Counted from the first letter of the stretch, positions 55,209-63,332 are shown. The stretch is 64,000 nucleotides of DNA from Micrococcales bacterium (GCA_017306245.1 JAFKIY010000001.1:744001-808000), one strand, 5' to 3'. Notes: generated from the letters alone by a model not told the origin. Translations and numbers: made by a program.

Positions 55209-57142
55209 GTAACACATCCACCCAGGCCCCCACATCTGCGCCGGTGCAGATCAAGTGGTGGGTCAAGGGCGACTGGAACGGGCTTTTTGGGCTCGGAACC
55301 AATGTCCTTCTCAACGTCATCGTGCTCTCCGGCCTGTGCCTGGCCGTTGTGCACATGCCGGACAACATCGTGTACGGCCGGGTTCTTCCGGCGCTGGGCA
55401 TCGCACTTCCGCTCGGAAACATCTGGTACGCCCTCCTTGCCCGGCGTCTTGCGCGTCGCGAAAACCGGACGGATGTCGCGGCCCTGCCCTATGGTCCGTC
55501 GGTGCCCCACATGTTCATCGTGGTGCTCGTTGTCATGCTTCCGGTGTACATCCAGTCGGGCGACCCGCTCAAGGCCTGGCGAGCTGGGCTGGCGTGGGCG
55601 TTCATCGTCGGTGTCATCATCCTGCTTGGTGCAATCTTCGGACCGTGGATTCGCAAGTGGACGCCCCGCGCGGCGATGCTCGGTGCGCTTGCCGGAATCT
55701 CGCTGACGTTCATCTCGATGAGCCCTGCCGCGCAAATGTGGGAGGCTCCGTGGATCGCGTTCGTGACCTTCGGATTCATTCTCGTCGGATGGCTCGGATT
55801 CAAGAAGATGCCGCTGGGGATACCCGTCGGCCTCATTGCCGTGATTGCAGGAACGGTCATCGCGTGGATTGCCGTGCTTGCCGGATGGTCGAACATTCTC
55901 AAGCCCAGCGCGGTGGCGGAATCGATCGCAACGCTCGGACTCTATCTGCCATTCCCCACGGGTGACGTGATCAATGGCATGCAGGACATCGCGCCGCTCC
56001 TGGCGACCGCCATCCCCCTCGGTATCTACAACTTCACTGAGGCAATGACGAACGTCGAGTCCGCTGCAGCGGCTGGAGACCGATACTCGGCGCGTCAGAT
56101 CCTGACTGCAGATGGTCTCGGTGCCATCGTCGGTTCGTTCCTCGGCTCCCCGTTCCCGCCGGCCGTCTACATCGGCCACCCAGGCTGGAAGGCGGTTGGC
56201 GGTCGGATCGGATACTCGCTCGTCACGGGAATAGTGGTCGCGGTCGTGTGCTTCAGCGGTCTGGTCGGCCTGTTCCTCGGGATATTCCCAATGCAGGCGC
56301 TGGTGCCGATCCTGCTCTACATCGGCCTCGTGATCGGCGCGCAGGCGACGAGCGTGAGCGCACTCAGGTACGCGCCCGCGATCATCCTCGCCATGCTCCC
56401 GAGCCTCGCCCAGTGGGCGTCGGGTCTGATTGACAACTCGTTGGGTGCGGCCGGAACAAACGCGGCAAAGGTCGGATTCGACAACCTTGCGGGCAATGGC
56501 GTCATCTACCAGGGCCTCCAGCTCTTTGGCTCTGGCGCCGTGCTCGTCGGCATCCTGCTGGGTGCGATTACCGTGTTCGTGATCGACCACAAGATGTACG
56601 CGGCAGCTATCACGTCCGGAATCTGCGCAGTGCTGTCGTTCTTCGGCCTCATCAATGCTGTCGCCGTGGGGATCAACGCCTCGCCGGGCGTGTCGCTCGG
56701 ATATGCGTTCCTCGCCATCCTGCTCCTCGGCTTCGGTTGGGCCGGGCGCAAGGACAAGGAGGTCGTGCTCAAGGATGACTTGCTGTTCGTGAACGGCACG
56801 CTCATGCGGGGTCTGGAGTTGCACTCCAATCTCAACGGCGCCGAACTGGTCAAGGAAACGAAGACCGCGCCCAAGTACCGCATGCACGACATCGGCGGAG
56901 TGCATCCCGGCATGTACGAGGTGGACTCCGGCGGCGTGGCCGTCGAGGGCGAGCTGTACACGCTGCCGCTGGACGTGCTCCTCCGCGTTGTCGAGGGCGA
57001 ACCGGCCGGGCTGTACCGCGGTGCAGTGGAACTCGAGGATGGCAGCGTCGTACCCGGTGTCCTCTACGAGGAGGCCCTCGCGAAGAAGCATCCCGAGATC
57101 AAGGACGGGAGCTGGCGCAGGCACGTATCCAGCAAGAAGTAA
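55205..57142 (+). CDS. NCS2-like permease fused to an allophanate-hydrolase C-terminal-like domain
   Basis: A 645-residue protein. Residues 1-515 form about 12-13 membrane helices like nucleobase:cation symporter-2 (xanthine/uracil) permeases, with DVAALPYGPSVPH after the third helix and GIYNFTEAMTNVESAAAAGD in the middle. After the last helix a soluble domain (about 518-640) reads LFVNGTLMRGLELHSNL, TAPKYRMHDIGG, GGVAVEGELYTLPL and GAVELEDGSVVPGVL. It closely resembles the gamma-glutamylcyclotransferase-like C-terminal domain of allophanate hydrolase (AtzF), as also found in stand-alone 'allophanate hydrolase-related' proteins. No frameshift or stop separates the parts. Confidence 0.88.
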   Translation: MSNTSTQAPTSAPVQIKWWVKGDWNGLFGLGTNVLLNVIVLSGLCLAVVHMPDNIVYGRVLPALGIALPLGNIWYALLARRLARRENRTDVAALPYGPSVPHMFIVVLVVMLPVYIQSGDPLKAWRAGLAWAFIVGVIILLGAIFGPWIRKWTPRAAMLGALAGISLTFISMSPAAQMWEAPWIAFVTFGFILVGWLGFKKMPLGIPVGLIAVIAGTVIAWIAVLAGWSNILKPSAVAESIATLGLYLPFPTGDVINGMQDIAPLLATAIPLGIYNFTEAMTNVESAAAAGDRYSARQILTADGLGAIVGSFLGSPFPPAVYIGHPGWKAVGGRIGYSLVTGIVVAVVCFSGLVGLFLGIFPMQALVPILLYIGLVIGAQATSVSALRYAPAIILAMLPSLAQWASGLIDNSLGAAGTNAAKVGFDNLAGNGVIYQGLQLFGSGAVLVGILLGAITVFVIDHKMYAAAITSGICAVLSFFGLINAVAVGINASPGVSLGYAFLAILLLGFGWAGRKDKEVVLKDDLLFVNGTLMRGLELHSNLNGAELVKETKTAPKYRMHDIGGVHPGMYEVDSGGVAVEGELYTLPLDVLLRVVEGEPAGLYRGAVELEDGSVVPGVLYEEALAKKHPEIKDGSWRRHVSSKK

Positions 57143-57150
57143 CGGCTGGC

Positions 57151-57180
57151 GGGGCGGCTTCAACCAGAGGAAGCCGCCCC
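57151..57180 (+). terminator. Strong hairpin ending the carbamoyl-compound operon
   Basis: GGGGCGGCTTC (57151-57161) and GAAGCCGCCCC (57170-57180) form a perfect 11-bp stem with an 8-base loop, 9 bases after the permease stop. There is no long T-tract, as is frequent for actinobacterial terminators. It isolates the operon from the DUF1295 gene downstream. Confidence 0.75.
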
Positions 57181-57205
57181 GTCCCATTCCCGATACCATG
57201 CTGCA

Positions 57206-58030
57206 ATGAATGCACTTGCCGCTGTCGCCGCCGTCGCGATCATCGTGAGCGCATTCTGCTGGGTCGCGTCGCTCGTCACGAAGGACACGTCGTGGGTCGA
57301 CCGGTTGTGGTCGATCGCCCCGGTCGCGTACGTCTGGGTGTTTGCCGGATTCGCCGGGTTCACCGACGTTCGCCTCATCGTCATGGCCGTGCTCGTCACG
57401 CTGTGGGGTGCGCGCCTGACATTCAACTTCGCCCGCAAGGGCGGCTACTCGGGTGTTGAGGACTACCGTTGGGCGGTCCTTCGCGCACGGATGTCGCCGC
57501 CGGTTTTCCAGGTATTCAACCTGTTCTTCATCGTGATCTACCAGAACCTCATGCTCGTTCTGATCACCCTCCCGGCATTCACCGTGCTGGAGAATCCGCG
57601 CACTCTCGGAGTGCCGGATGCGGTGGTTGCGATCCTGTTTCTGCTCTTTCTGTGGGGAGAGACCGTTGCGGACCAGCAGCAGTGGAACTTCCATCGGATG
57701 AAGGCGGCAGCGGTCTCCCGCGGCGAACAGCCAGCGCAGCGATTTCTCACCACAGGCCTGTTTCGTTTCTCCCGGCATCCGAACTTCTTCTTCGAGCAAG
57801 CCCAGTGGTGGATGATCGCGGCATTCGGCATCATCGCTGCGGGCACGATCCCCTGGACCGTCATCGGCGCGGTGCTGCTCACGCTCCTGTTCATCGGCTC
57901 CACGATTTTCACCGAGTCGATCACCCGGTCGAAGTATCCGGAATACTCCGACTACCGGTCACGCACGTCCATGATCATCCCGTGGTTTCCGCGGCGTGAG
58001 ACTCGCGCTGAAGTTCCCGCGGACGGCTAG
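57206..58030 (+). CDS. DUF1295 membrane protein (steroid 5-alpha-reductase-like fold)
   Basis: A 274-residue protein with about seven membrane helices and the DUF1295 signature LFRFSRHPNFFFEQAQWW near residues 188-205, plus ADQQQWNFHRMK. The family resembles isoprenylcysteine methyltransferases and steroid reductases that use NADPH or SAM, but the substrate is not known. Its tail overlaps the convergent cyclase-like gene by 4 bases. ATG at 57206 follows the operon terminator. Confidence 0.9.
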   Translation: MNALAAVAAVAIIVSAFCWVASLVTKDTSWVDRLWSIAPVAYVWVFAGFAGFTDVRLIVMAVLVTLWGARLTFNFARKGGYSGVEDYRWAVLRARMSPPVFQVFNLFFIVIYQNLMLVLITLPAFTVLENPRTLGVPDAVVAILFLLFLWGETVADQQQWNFHRMKAAAVSRGEQPAQRFLTTGLFRFSRHPNFFFEQAQWWMIAAFGIIAAGTIPWTVIGAVLLTLLFIGSTIFTESITRSKYPEYSDYRSRTSMIIPWFPRRETRAEVPADG

Positions 58031-59031
58031 CCGACCTGACCGAGCGTCGTCGATGGAGCACCGTGGTGTTCATCCCACCAGTTCAGGACGCGAGTCGCGT
58101 AAAACGTGAGCCACCGTGATGGCTCCCCCGCCGGCACATCCATTTCGAACCAGACGCGGCCAGGATGCCTGCGCTCCTGGATCCAGGTGCCGTCGGGTTC
58201 CCGCGCAGAACGGATGATGTCGATCGCCTCCGACATCCGGCGGTCCGGCGGGGTGCGATCGTGAAGGGACGCCGCCCGGAAATAGTCCGCCGCATTCAAC
58301 ACGCTGTACATCGAGCGGAACGGGTAGGCAAACCTCGTCGCCCAGTGTTCGACCGTTTTCCCCGTGGAAAGCCGCCGGTGGAGATTGCGTGCGAGCAGGA
58401 ATTCCTCGCCCGCGTGCCGCGCGCTGCGCGACTGCGACGTTCCACCGGTAGCCTCATCAAACGCGAGCAATCCCTTCAGCGAGTTGAGCGTGGAGTGGTA
58501 GGAGGACCTGGTCGACCCGTCCACCCACTCGCAATTCCAGCCGCCGTCCGCCATCTGGTGTTCGAGAAACCAGTCCACCAGCCCACCGACATCAGCACCG
58601 AGCCAGAGGCCGTTCGCGAGGGTGAACGCGTTGATGCAGCAATCGACTTCGCCGCCCCAGTAAGGAAGGTTGTCGTACTCCCAGCGGCTGTTCGCGGCGA
58701 GCTTCTCCGCCGTGCCCGCGAGCGCGGACGCATCCACTCCCCACTCCCGAAGCGCGTTGAGTGACCACGTTGTCGCCGTGTACGGCTGGCCGGCTCCGTC
58801 CTGCGCTTCGGGCCCCTGGAAGTCGAAGTCCGCGGGAAAGAATGCACCGCCGGCCCACTGCCCATCGGCATCCTGATGAGCAAGCAGTTGAGCTCCAAAC
58901 CCTTCATTGGCGACGCGTCTTCGAGTCTCACCCCACACACTTTCGGGCTCAAGGGCAAGGTCTCGCTCTACCTGCCACCGGAGGGCGGGGTCGGAGTCCA
59001 ACATCCAATCGAGGGTGGAGAGTTTTGCCAT
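58027..59031 (-). CDS. Squalene-cyclase/prenyltransferase-repeat protein, short
   Basis: A 334-residue alpha-alpha barrel protein with QW-type repeats such as HQDADGQWAGG and HQMADGGWNCEWVDG, and WGGEVDCCINAF. It lacks a clear DXDD catalytic acid of squalene-hopene cyclases and is half their size, so it may be a single-barrel enzyme or a binding protein. Function unassigned. The ATG at 59031 begins MAKLSTLDWML. No ribosome site is seen; an AT-rich TATATC hexamer ends 8 bases upstream, suggesting a leaderless mRNA. The frame remains open to 59301, but that part is rejected as low-complexity. Confidence 0.75.
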   Translation of the reverse strand: MAKLSTLDWMLDSDPALRWQVERDLALEPESVWGETRRRVANEGFGAQLLAHQDADGQWAGGAFFPADFDFQGPEAQDGAGQPYTATTWSLNALREWGVDASALAGTAEKLAANSRWEYDNLPYWGGEVDCCINAFTLANGLWLGADVGGLVDWFLEHQMADGGWNCEWVDGSTRSSYHSTLNSLKGLLAFDEATGGTSQSRSARHAGEEFLLARNLHRRLSTGKTVEHWATRFAYPFRSMYSVLNAADYFRAASLHDRTPPDRRMSEAIDIIRSAREPDGTWIQERRHPGRVWFEMDVPAGEPSRWLTFYATRVLNWWDEHHGAPSTTLGQVG

Positions 59032-59063
59032 GGCGAGAGGATATATTCCACCGCCGACGTGCG

Positions 59064-59675
59064 CTACTGACGCGAGCCAGCGGAGCGGGGCCACACACCG
59101 GATGTTCCGCGGCGGTGGCTGCCCACCGGATGCGCGTCGACCATGCCGATCGCCTCCATGAGCGCGTACATAGTGGTCGGACCGACGAACGTGAAACCGT
59201 GCTTCTTGAGCGCTTTCGACAGGGCGACCGACTCGGGCGACCGCGTGATGAGCGGTTCGCCCGGCCTGGGCGCCGGCGTCGAATCGGGAAGGAACGACCA
59301 CACGAAGTCGACGAGTCCGCCCTCGGCGCGCAGCGCGACAACAGCGTTCGCGTTTGTGATCGTGGCCAGAATCTTCGCCCGATTTCGAACAATTCCCGTA
59401 TCGCCGAGGAGGCGTTCGACGTCGGAATCGGTGTACGCGGCGACGGCGTCAGGGTCGAATCCGGCGAACGCGTCTCGGAATGCCGGGCGCTTGCGCAGAA
59501 TCGTCGCCCAGGACAGCCCGGACTGGAACGCCTCCAGGCTGATGCGTTCGAAGAGCCCGCGTTCGTCGCGGATCGGCATCCCCCACTCCGTGTCGTAATA
59601 GTCCCGCAGGAGCGGATCAGCGGCCGCCCAGGGGGGTCTGGCCAGGCCATCGTCACCGACCACCACGAGGCTCAC
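59064..59675 (-). CDS. tag: DNA-3-methyladenine glycosylase I, zinc site altered
   Basis: Removes 3-methyladenine from alkylated DNA. The 203-residue protein keeps the Tag core: YYDTEWGMP, LEAFQSGLSWATILRKR, VDFVWSF and LSKALKKHGFTFVGPTT. Three of the four zinc ligands of E. coli Tag appear replaced: Cys4 by Pro in ARPPW, His17 by Tyr in DYYDTEWG, and Cys179 by Ser in AHPVGSH; only the His of DAHPVG remains. The GTG at 59675 overlaps the ogt stop by 4 bases. It is the distal gene of sigma-ogt-tag. Confidence 0.9.
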   Translation of the reverse strand: MSLVVVGDDGLARPPWAAADPLLRDYYDTEWGMPIRDERGLFERISLEAFQSGLSWATILRKRPAFRDAFAGFDPDAVAAYTDSDVERLLGDTGIVRNRAKILATITNANAVVALRAEGGLVDFVWSFLPDSTPAPRPGEPLITRSPESVALSKALKKHGFTFVGPTTMYALMEAIGMVDAHPVGSHRRGTSGVWPRSAGSRQ

Positions 59676-60286
59676 GCGGCAGCCTCCAGCGCGAGCAGGG
59701 CGCGCTTGGCCTCGAGGCCGCCGAGGTAACCGCCGAGCGACCCGTCCGAGCGCAGCACCCGGTGGCACGGAACGATCACCGGGAGCGGATTCGTGGCGCA
59801 CGCGGAGCCCACGGCGCGAACCGCGCGCGGGCTGCCCGCCGCCTCAGCAACCTGCGCGTACGACTCGGTGCTGCCGTACGCGATCTCCCTGAGGTGACCG
59901 AGCACGGTCCGGCGGAACCCGGTCGACAGGCTCAGGTCAAGCGGCAGGTCGAAAGCGGTGCGGTGCCCGGCGAAGTATTCGTCGAGTTCGCGGGCGGCGG
60001 CATCCAGTTCGCCTCCCACTCCCCCCGTCGACGTCATCCTCAGGATGCGCGAGCCGAGACGTGTCGCGAGCGCATCCAGCACAGCGTCGTGGCCTTCGCT
60101 CGCGAACGCGACCCGCACCACTCCCCGATCGGTCGCCGCGATCAGGAGGTTCCCGATCGGAGTGTCGAGGGTGCGGTAGGCGGCATCCAGCAGCCCGTCG
60201 CGTGCGGCGGAATCCTCCAGCAACCGGTGCAGCCGTTCGAGCTGCGCCGAATCCACGTTCTCCAGGGTCTCCATTGCGGTGGTCAT
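59672..60286 (-). CDS. ogt: Methylated-DNA--protein cysteine methyltransferase
   Basis: A suicide repair protein that removes methyl groups from O6-methylguanine. The 204-residue protein has the acceptor motif IVPCHRVLRSDG, the RAVGSACATNPLPV segment and the N-terminal RNase-H-like domain. Residues 1-35 form a polar extension. The ATG at 60286 overlaps the sigma-factor stop by 4 bases (ATGA), so repair and sigma factor are translated together. Confidence 0.95.
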   Translation of the reverse strand: MTTAMETLENVDSAQLERLHRLLEDSAARDGLLDAAYRTLDTPIGNLLIAATDRGVVRVAFASEGHDAVLDALATRLGSRILRMTSTGGVGGELDAAARELDEYFAGHRTAFDLPLDLSLSTGFRRTVLGHLREIAYGSTESYAQVAEAAGSPRAVRAVGSACATNPLPVIVPCHRVLRSDGSLGGYLGGLEAKRALLALEAAA

Positions 60287-60768
60287 GATGTTCTCCGATC
60301 CAACTCTGGCACATAGAAATTTCTGAGCGCGGCGACCCCGTCTGAGGCCGCCCGGCGCACAGACTCGACCGACCCGCCGATGAGTTCTGCCGTTTGTGCG
60401 TGCGGCAGACCGCCCAAGTAGTGGTACGCGACGGCGAGTCGTTGGCGCTCCGGCAATGCGGCAACCCTCCCCCACAGTTCGCCGCGTCCGGCATCCGGAT
60501 TTCCGAATGTGCTTGGGCGCTCCGGGATGTCGCCGATCGGAATCGCCGCGCGCGACTTCGTGCGGAGGATGTCGATCGACTTGCGGTGCGCGATGGTTAC
60601 GAGCCACGCCGAGACATCCGCGTCGGCGGCCAGACGGGGGTAGGCGGCGAGCGCGGCGAGGAACGTCTCGGACCAGGCATCCTCGGCATCCACCGGGCCG
60701 ACGACGGCACGGCACACCCGGAAAACCCGAGCACCAAACTCTTCGACAATCGACTCGAAAGGTCTCAT
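60283..60768 (-). CDS. ECF-type RNA polymerase sigma factor
   Basis: A 161-residue alternative sigma factor. Region 2 is at about residues 3-70 (VEEFGARVFRVCRAVVG, then AEDAWSETFLAALAAYP and IAHRKSIDILR). Region 4 is at about 105-155 (LPERQRLAVAYHYLGGL, HAQTAELIGGSVESVRR). No anti-sigma gene is adjacent, unlike most ECF systems. It is translationally coupled to ogt and tag. Regulon unknown; the promoter in the 67 bases upstream was not resolved. Confidence 0.9.
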   Translation of the reverse strand: MRPFESIVEEFGARVFRVCRAVVGPVDAEDAWSETFLAALAAYPRLAADADVSAWLVTIAHRKSIDILRTKSRAAIPIGDIPERPSTFGNPDAGRGELWGRVAALPERQRLAVAYHYLGGLPHAQTAELIGGSVESVRRAASDGVAALRNFYVPELDRRTS

Positions 60769-60835
60769 ACCCGGCTAACGTTCTGGCCGGCCGAAACGTG
60801 AGGTCGCTGGCGGAATCCCGCGCGACTCAGCACGA

Positions 60836-62338
60836 CTACGCTCCCGCGACGAGGGACCGCGTCGGGAAAACCTGCGGGTGCGTGGCCGCCATGTGCTCGA
60901 GCACGCGCACCACCTGGCTGCTGTAACCGTACTCGTTGTCGTACCACACGTACAGGACGAGGTTGGTTCCCGTGCTGATCGTCGCCAGGCCGTCGACGAT
61001 TCCCGCCCGGTGCGAACCGATGAAATCGGAAGACACGACCTCGGGCGAGTCGATGAAATCGATCTGCTGTTGAAGTGCCGAGTCCAGCGAAAGACCGCGC
61101 AGGAACGCGTTGACCTCCGCGGCCGGTGCTTCCCGGTCGAGGTTCAGGTTCAGGATCGCCATCGACACGTTCGGGGTGGGCACCCGGATGGCGTTGCCGG
61201 TGAGCTTCCCGGCAAGCTCTGGAATCGCCTTCGCCACCGCCTGCGCAGCACCGGTCTCCGTGATGACCATGTTCATGGGGGCTGAGCGCCCGCGGCGGTT
61301 GCCCTTGTGGAAGTTGTCGGTGAGGTTCTGGTCATTCGTGTAGGAGTGCACCGTCTCCACGTGCCCGTGGACGATCCCGTACTTATCCTGGATCACCTTC
61401 AGCACCGGCACGATCGCGTTCGTCGTGCAGGACGCGGCCGACACGATCTCATCGTCGACGCCGACCGTGTCGTGGTTGATCCCGTGCACGATGTTCTTCA
61501 CATCGCCCTTGCCGGGCGCGGTCAGGAGCACCCGGGAGACACCCTTGCTTTTCAGGTGCTGTCCGAGCCCTTCGCGGTCCCGCCAGCGACCCGTGTTGTC
61601 GACGACGATCGCGTCGTGGATGCCGTATTTCGTGTAGTCGATCGTGGACGGGTCATCCGAGTGGATGACGTGGATGAGGGTACCGTTCGCCAGAATCGTG
61701 TTGTCGTCGTGGTTGACCGTGATGGTGCCCTCGAACGGGCCGTGGATGGAGTCCCGGCGGAGCAGGCTCGCGCGCTTCGTGAGGTCGTTCTCGGCGCCCT
61801 TACGCACGACGACGGCGCGGAGTCGCAGTCCCTCGCCGTTACCGGCATGGGCGATGAGGATGCGCGCCAGCAGGCGGCCGATTCGCCCGAACCCGTAAAG
61901 GACGACATCCGTTGCCTTCGCAGCGGGCATGTCCTGCGATACGACGGGGGCGAGTTCGTCGCGGAGGAAATCGGAAAGTTCTCGCCCGTCTGCGCGGGAC
62001 CGCGCGAGCAGTTTTGCGAGGTCGATCGATGCTGAGGCCGGCCGCAGTTCGGCAATCGCCTGAAGCAGCGGGAACGTCTCGTCGATCGGCAGCTCGACCT
62101 CGTTCACCTTGCGGGCGAACCGGTGCGCCTTGAGGATTTCGACGGGCGACTGGTTGATCAGCCGACGGCCGTAAATGGAGGTGACAACGCCGTGTTCGCG
62201 ATAGAGCATCCCGATGAGCGGGATCATGGCTTCAGCGAGTGCCTGACGTTCGTTCCAGCGGTCGTGTTCCGCCGATCCGTTGCCGGCAAACGGCGTCACT
62301 GTTGCTGGGGTCTGATTGTGCTCGCTGGTTCGGTCCAC
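60836..62338 (-). CDS. gap: Long-form glyceraldehyde-3-phosphate dehydrogenase (GapB type)
   Basis: Oxidoreductase interconverting glyceraldehyde 3-phosphate and 1,3-bisphosphoglycerate. The 500-residue protein has about 130 extra N-terminal residues, then the Rossmann start VLYGFGRIGRLLARIL. The catalytic SAASCTTNAIVP motif and the C-terminal WYDNEYGYSSQVVRV are present. Corynebacterium GapB has the same long N-terminus and works in gluconeogenesis; that role is inferred here. It starts with GTG at 62338. Confidence 0.94.
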   Translation of the reverse strand: MDRTSEHNQTPATVTPFAGNGSAEHDRWNERQALAEAMIPLIGMLYREHGVVTSIYGRRLINQSPVEILKAHRFARKVNEVELPIDETFPLLQAIAELRPASASIDLAKLLARSRADGRELSDFLRDELAPVVSQDMPAAKATDVVLYGFGRIGRLLARILIAHAGNGEGLRLRAVVVRKGAENDLTKRASLLRRDSIHGPFEGTITVNHDDNTILANGTLIHVIHSDDPSTIDYTKYGIHDAIVVDNTGRWRDREGLGQHLKSKGVSRVLLTAPGKGDVKNIVHGINHDTVGVDDEIVSAASCTTNAIVPVLKVIQDKYGIVHGHVETVHSYTNDQNLTDNFHKGNRRGRSAPMNMVITETGAAQAVAKAIPELAGKLTGNAIRVPTPNVSMAILNLNLDREAPAAEVNAFLRGLSLDSALQQQIDFIDSPEVVSSDFIGSHRAGIVDGLATISTGTNLVLYVWYDNEYGYSSQVVRVLEHMAATHPQVFPTRSLVAGA

Positions 62339-62372
62339 ACCCTGATCCTATCGACCACGGGCGATCATCGGC

Positions 62373-63299
62373 TCAGACGAATCGGATGTCGTTCTGCAGC
62401 CGCGTGCGCACGTCGAAGACATCCTCGATGCTGAGCCGCTGCCCGCCGGTGAGGCCGTCGCGCAGCACCCTGGGAAGTGCGGAAAGCTGGACGATCGCCG
62501 CCTCGCCGGGCTTTCCGACATGGGTGATCGGCTCCTCGATCGCGTCGTCGGGCACGACGATGAGCCTTGAGGTGAACCGCACGCGAACGCTGCGGCCGAG
62601 CGCTTTCGCCGTGCGGGCGAGCGCGCGCACCGGTTGTTCGCCTGGCTGGATGCCGTCCCCCCGGAGCTCCCCCCGGACGAGCCGCACCTCGCTCCCCCAG
62701 TCCTCCGACATGACCGCGAACAGGCCGGCCGGGCCGAGAATCACGTGATCGAGCTTGCCGCGATCCGTGGCCACGTTGCTCCAGATCGTGTATCCGATGC
62801 CCAGGCTCGACACCGCGCGCGCGGTCGCTTCCTCGGCGAGGGCGTCCGCAAGAAGGTGACGGATCTCCCGCGGCGCCGAGCGAACGAGCGCCGGGTCGTA
62901 CGGGTCGTCGATGTCGGCTCCCCTGTCGGCCCATTCCCGCATGAGCACGAGAAACCGCTCGCGAGCCACGCCACCCGGGTGTCCGTACGCACGCGCCTTG
63001 ACGGTGGATCCGGTGTCTGCCCGGCGTGCGCCCTTTGGCTTTGCCGGTGACGCGGGCGAAGCAAAAGGGGTGCTGCTTCCGGTAGCGGTGCGACCGGCAT
63101 CCCATTGGCGGCGGGCCTCGATATCCCCAATGCGCGCCCACGCCTGCTGTACGGCGTTGAATCGCGCCGGATTCCCTCCCGTGTCCGGATGGGTCTGGCG
63201 CAGCAGCCGACGGTAGGCCCGCCTCAGCTCCGTCGGGCTGGCATCAGGGGAAACGCCGAGGACCTCGTAGGGGGTCGACGCGGCGGGACTTTCCGGCAT
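62373..63299 (-). CDS. J-domain protein with NERD-like nuclease-related C-terminus
   Basis: A 308-residue protein. Residues 10-65 form a DnaJ domain with the HPD motif at 37-39 (RQTHPDTGG) that would engage DnaK. After an Ala/Pro/Lys linker, the part from about residue 170 resembles the NERD domain (DHVILGPAGLFAVMSEDW), a nuclease-like fold also seen in membrane or DNA-associated proteins. Catalytic competence is unclear. The ATG is at 63299. No dnaK or grpE is in the window. Confidence 0.8.
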   Translation of the reverse strand: MPESPAASTPYEVLGVSPDASPTELRRAYRRLLRQTHPDTGGNPARFNAVQQAWARIGDIEARRQWDAGRTATGSSTPFASPASPAKPKGARRADTGSTVKARAYGHPGGVARERFLVLMREWADRGADIDDPYDPALVRSAPREIRHLLADALAEEATARAVSSLGIGYTIWSNVATDRGKLDHVILGPAGLFAVMSEDWGSEVRLVRGELRGDGIQPGEQPVRALARTAKALGRSVRVRFTSRLIVVPDDAIEEPITHVGKPGEAAIVQLSALPRVLRDGLTGGQRLSIEDVFDVRTRLQNDIRFV

Positions 63300-63315
63300 C
63301 AGTCAAGAATCGCAC

Positions 63316-63332
63316 GCCGGTCTCGGACCGGC
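63316..63332. terminator. Short hairpin between two minus-strand genes
   Basis: GCCGGTC (63316-63322) and GACCGGC (63326-63332) form a perfect 7-bp stem with a 3-base loop, 19 bases past the stop of the edge gene. Read on the minus strand it is followed only by scattered T residues, so termination is uncertain. Confidence 0.4.

Noticed and set aside
48148..57180. Genomic island or recent transfer of the ureide operon
   Set aside because: No tRNA, integrase, transposase or flanking direct repeat was seen and base usage by eye is like the rest, so transfer cannot be supported.
55088..57799. Open frame of about 900 codons on the minus strand
   Set aside because: It is antisense to the permease and DUF1295 genes, charged throughout and without motifs; the plus-strand products are clearly real.
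63316..63332. Plus-strand terminator
   Set aside because: The hairpin is followed by A residues on the plus strand, and no plus-strand gene ends here.
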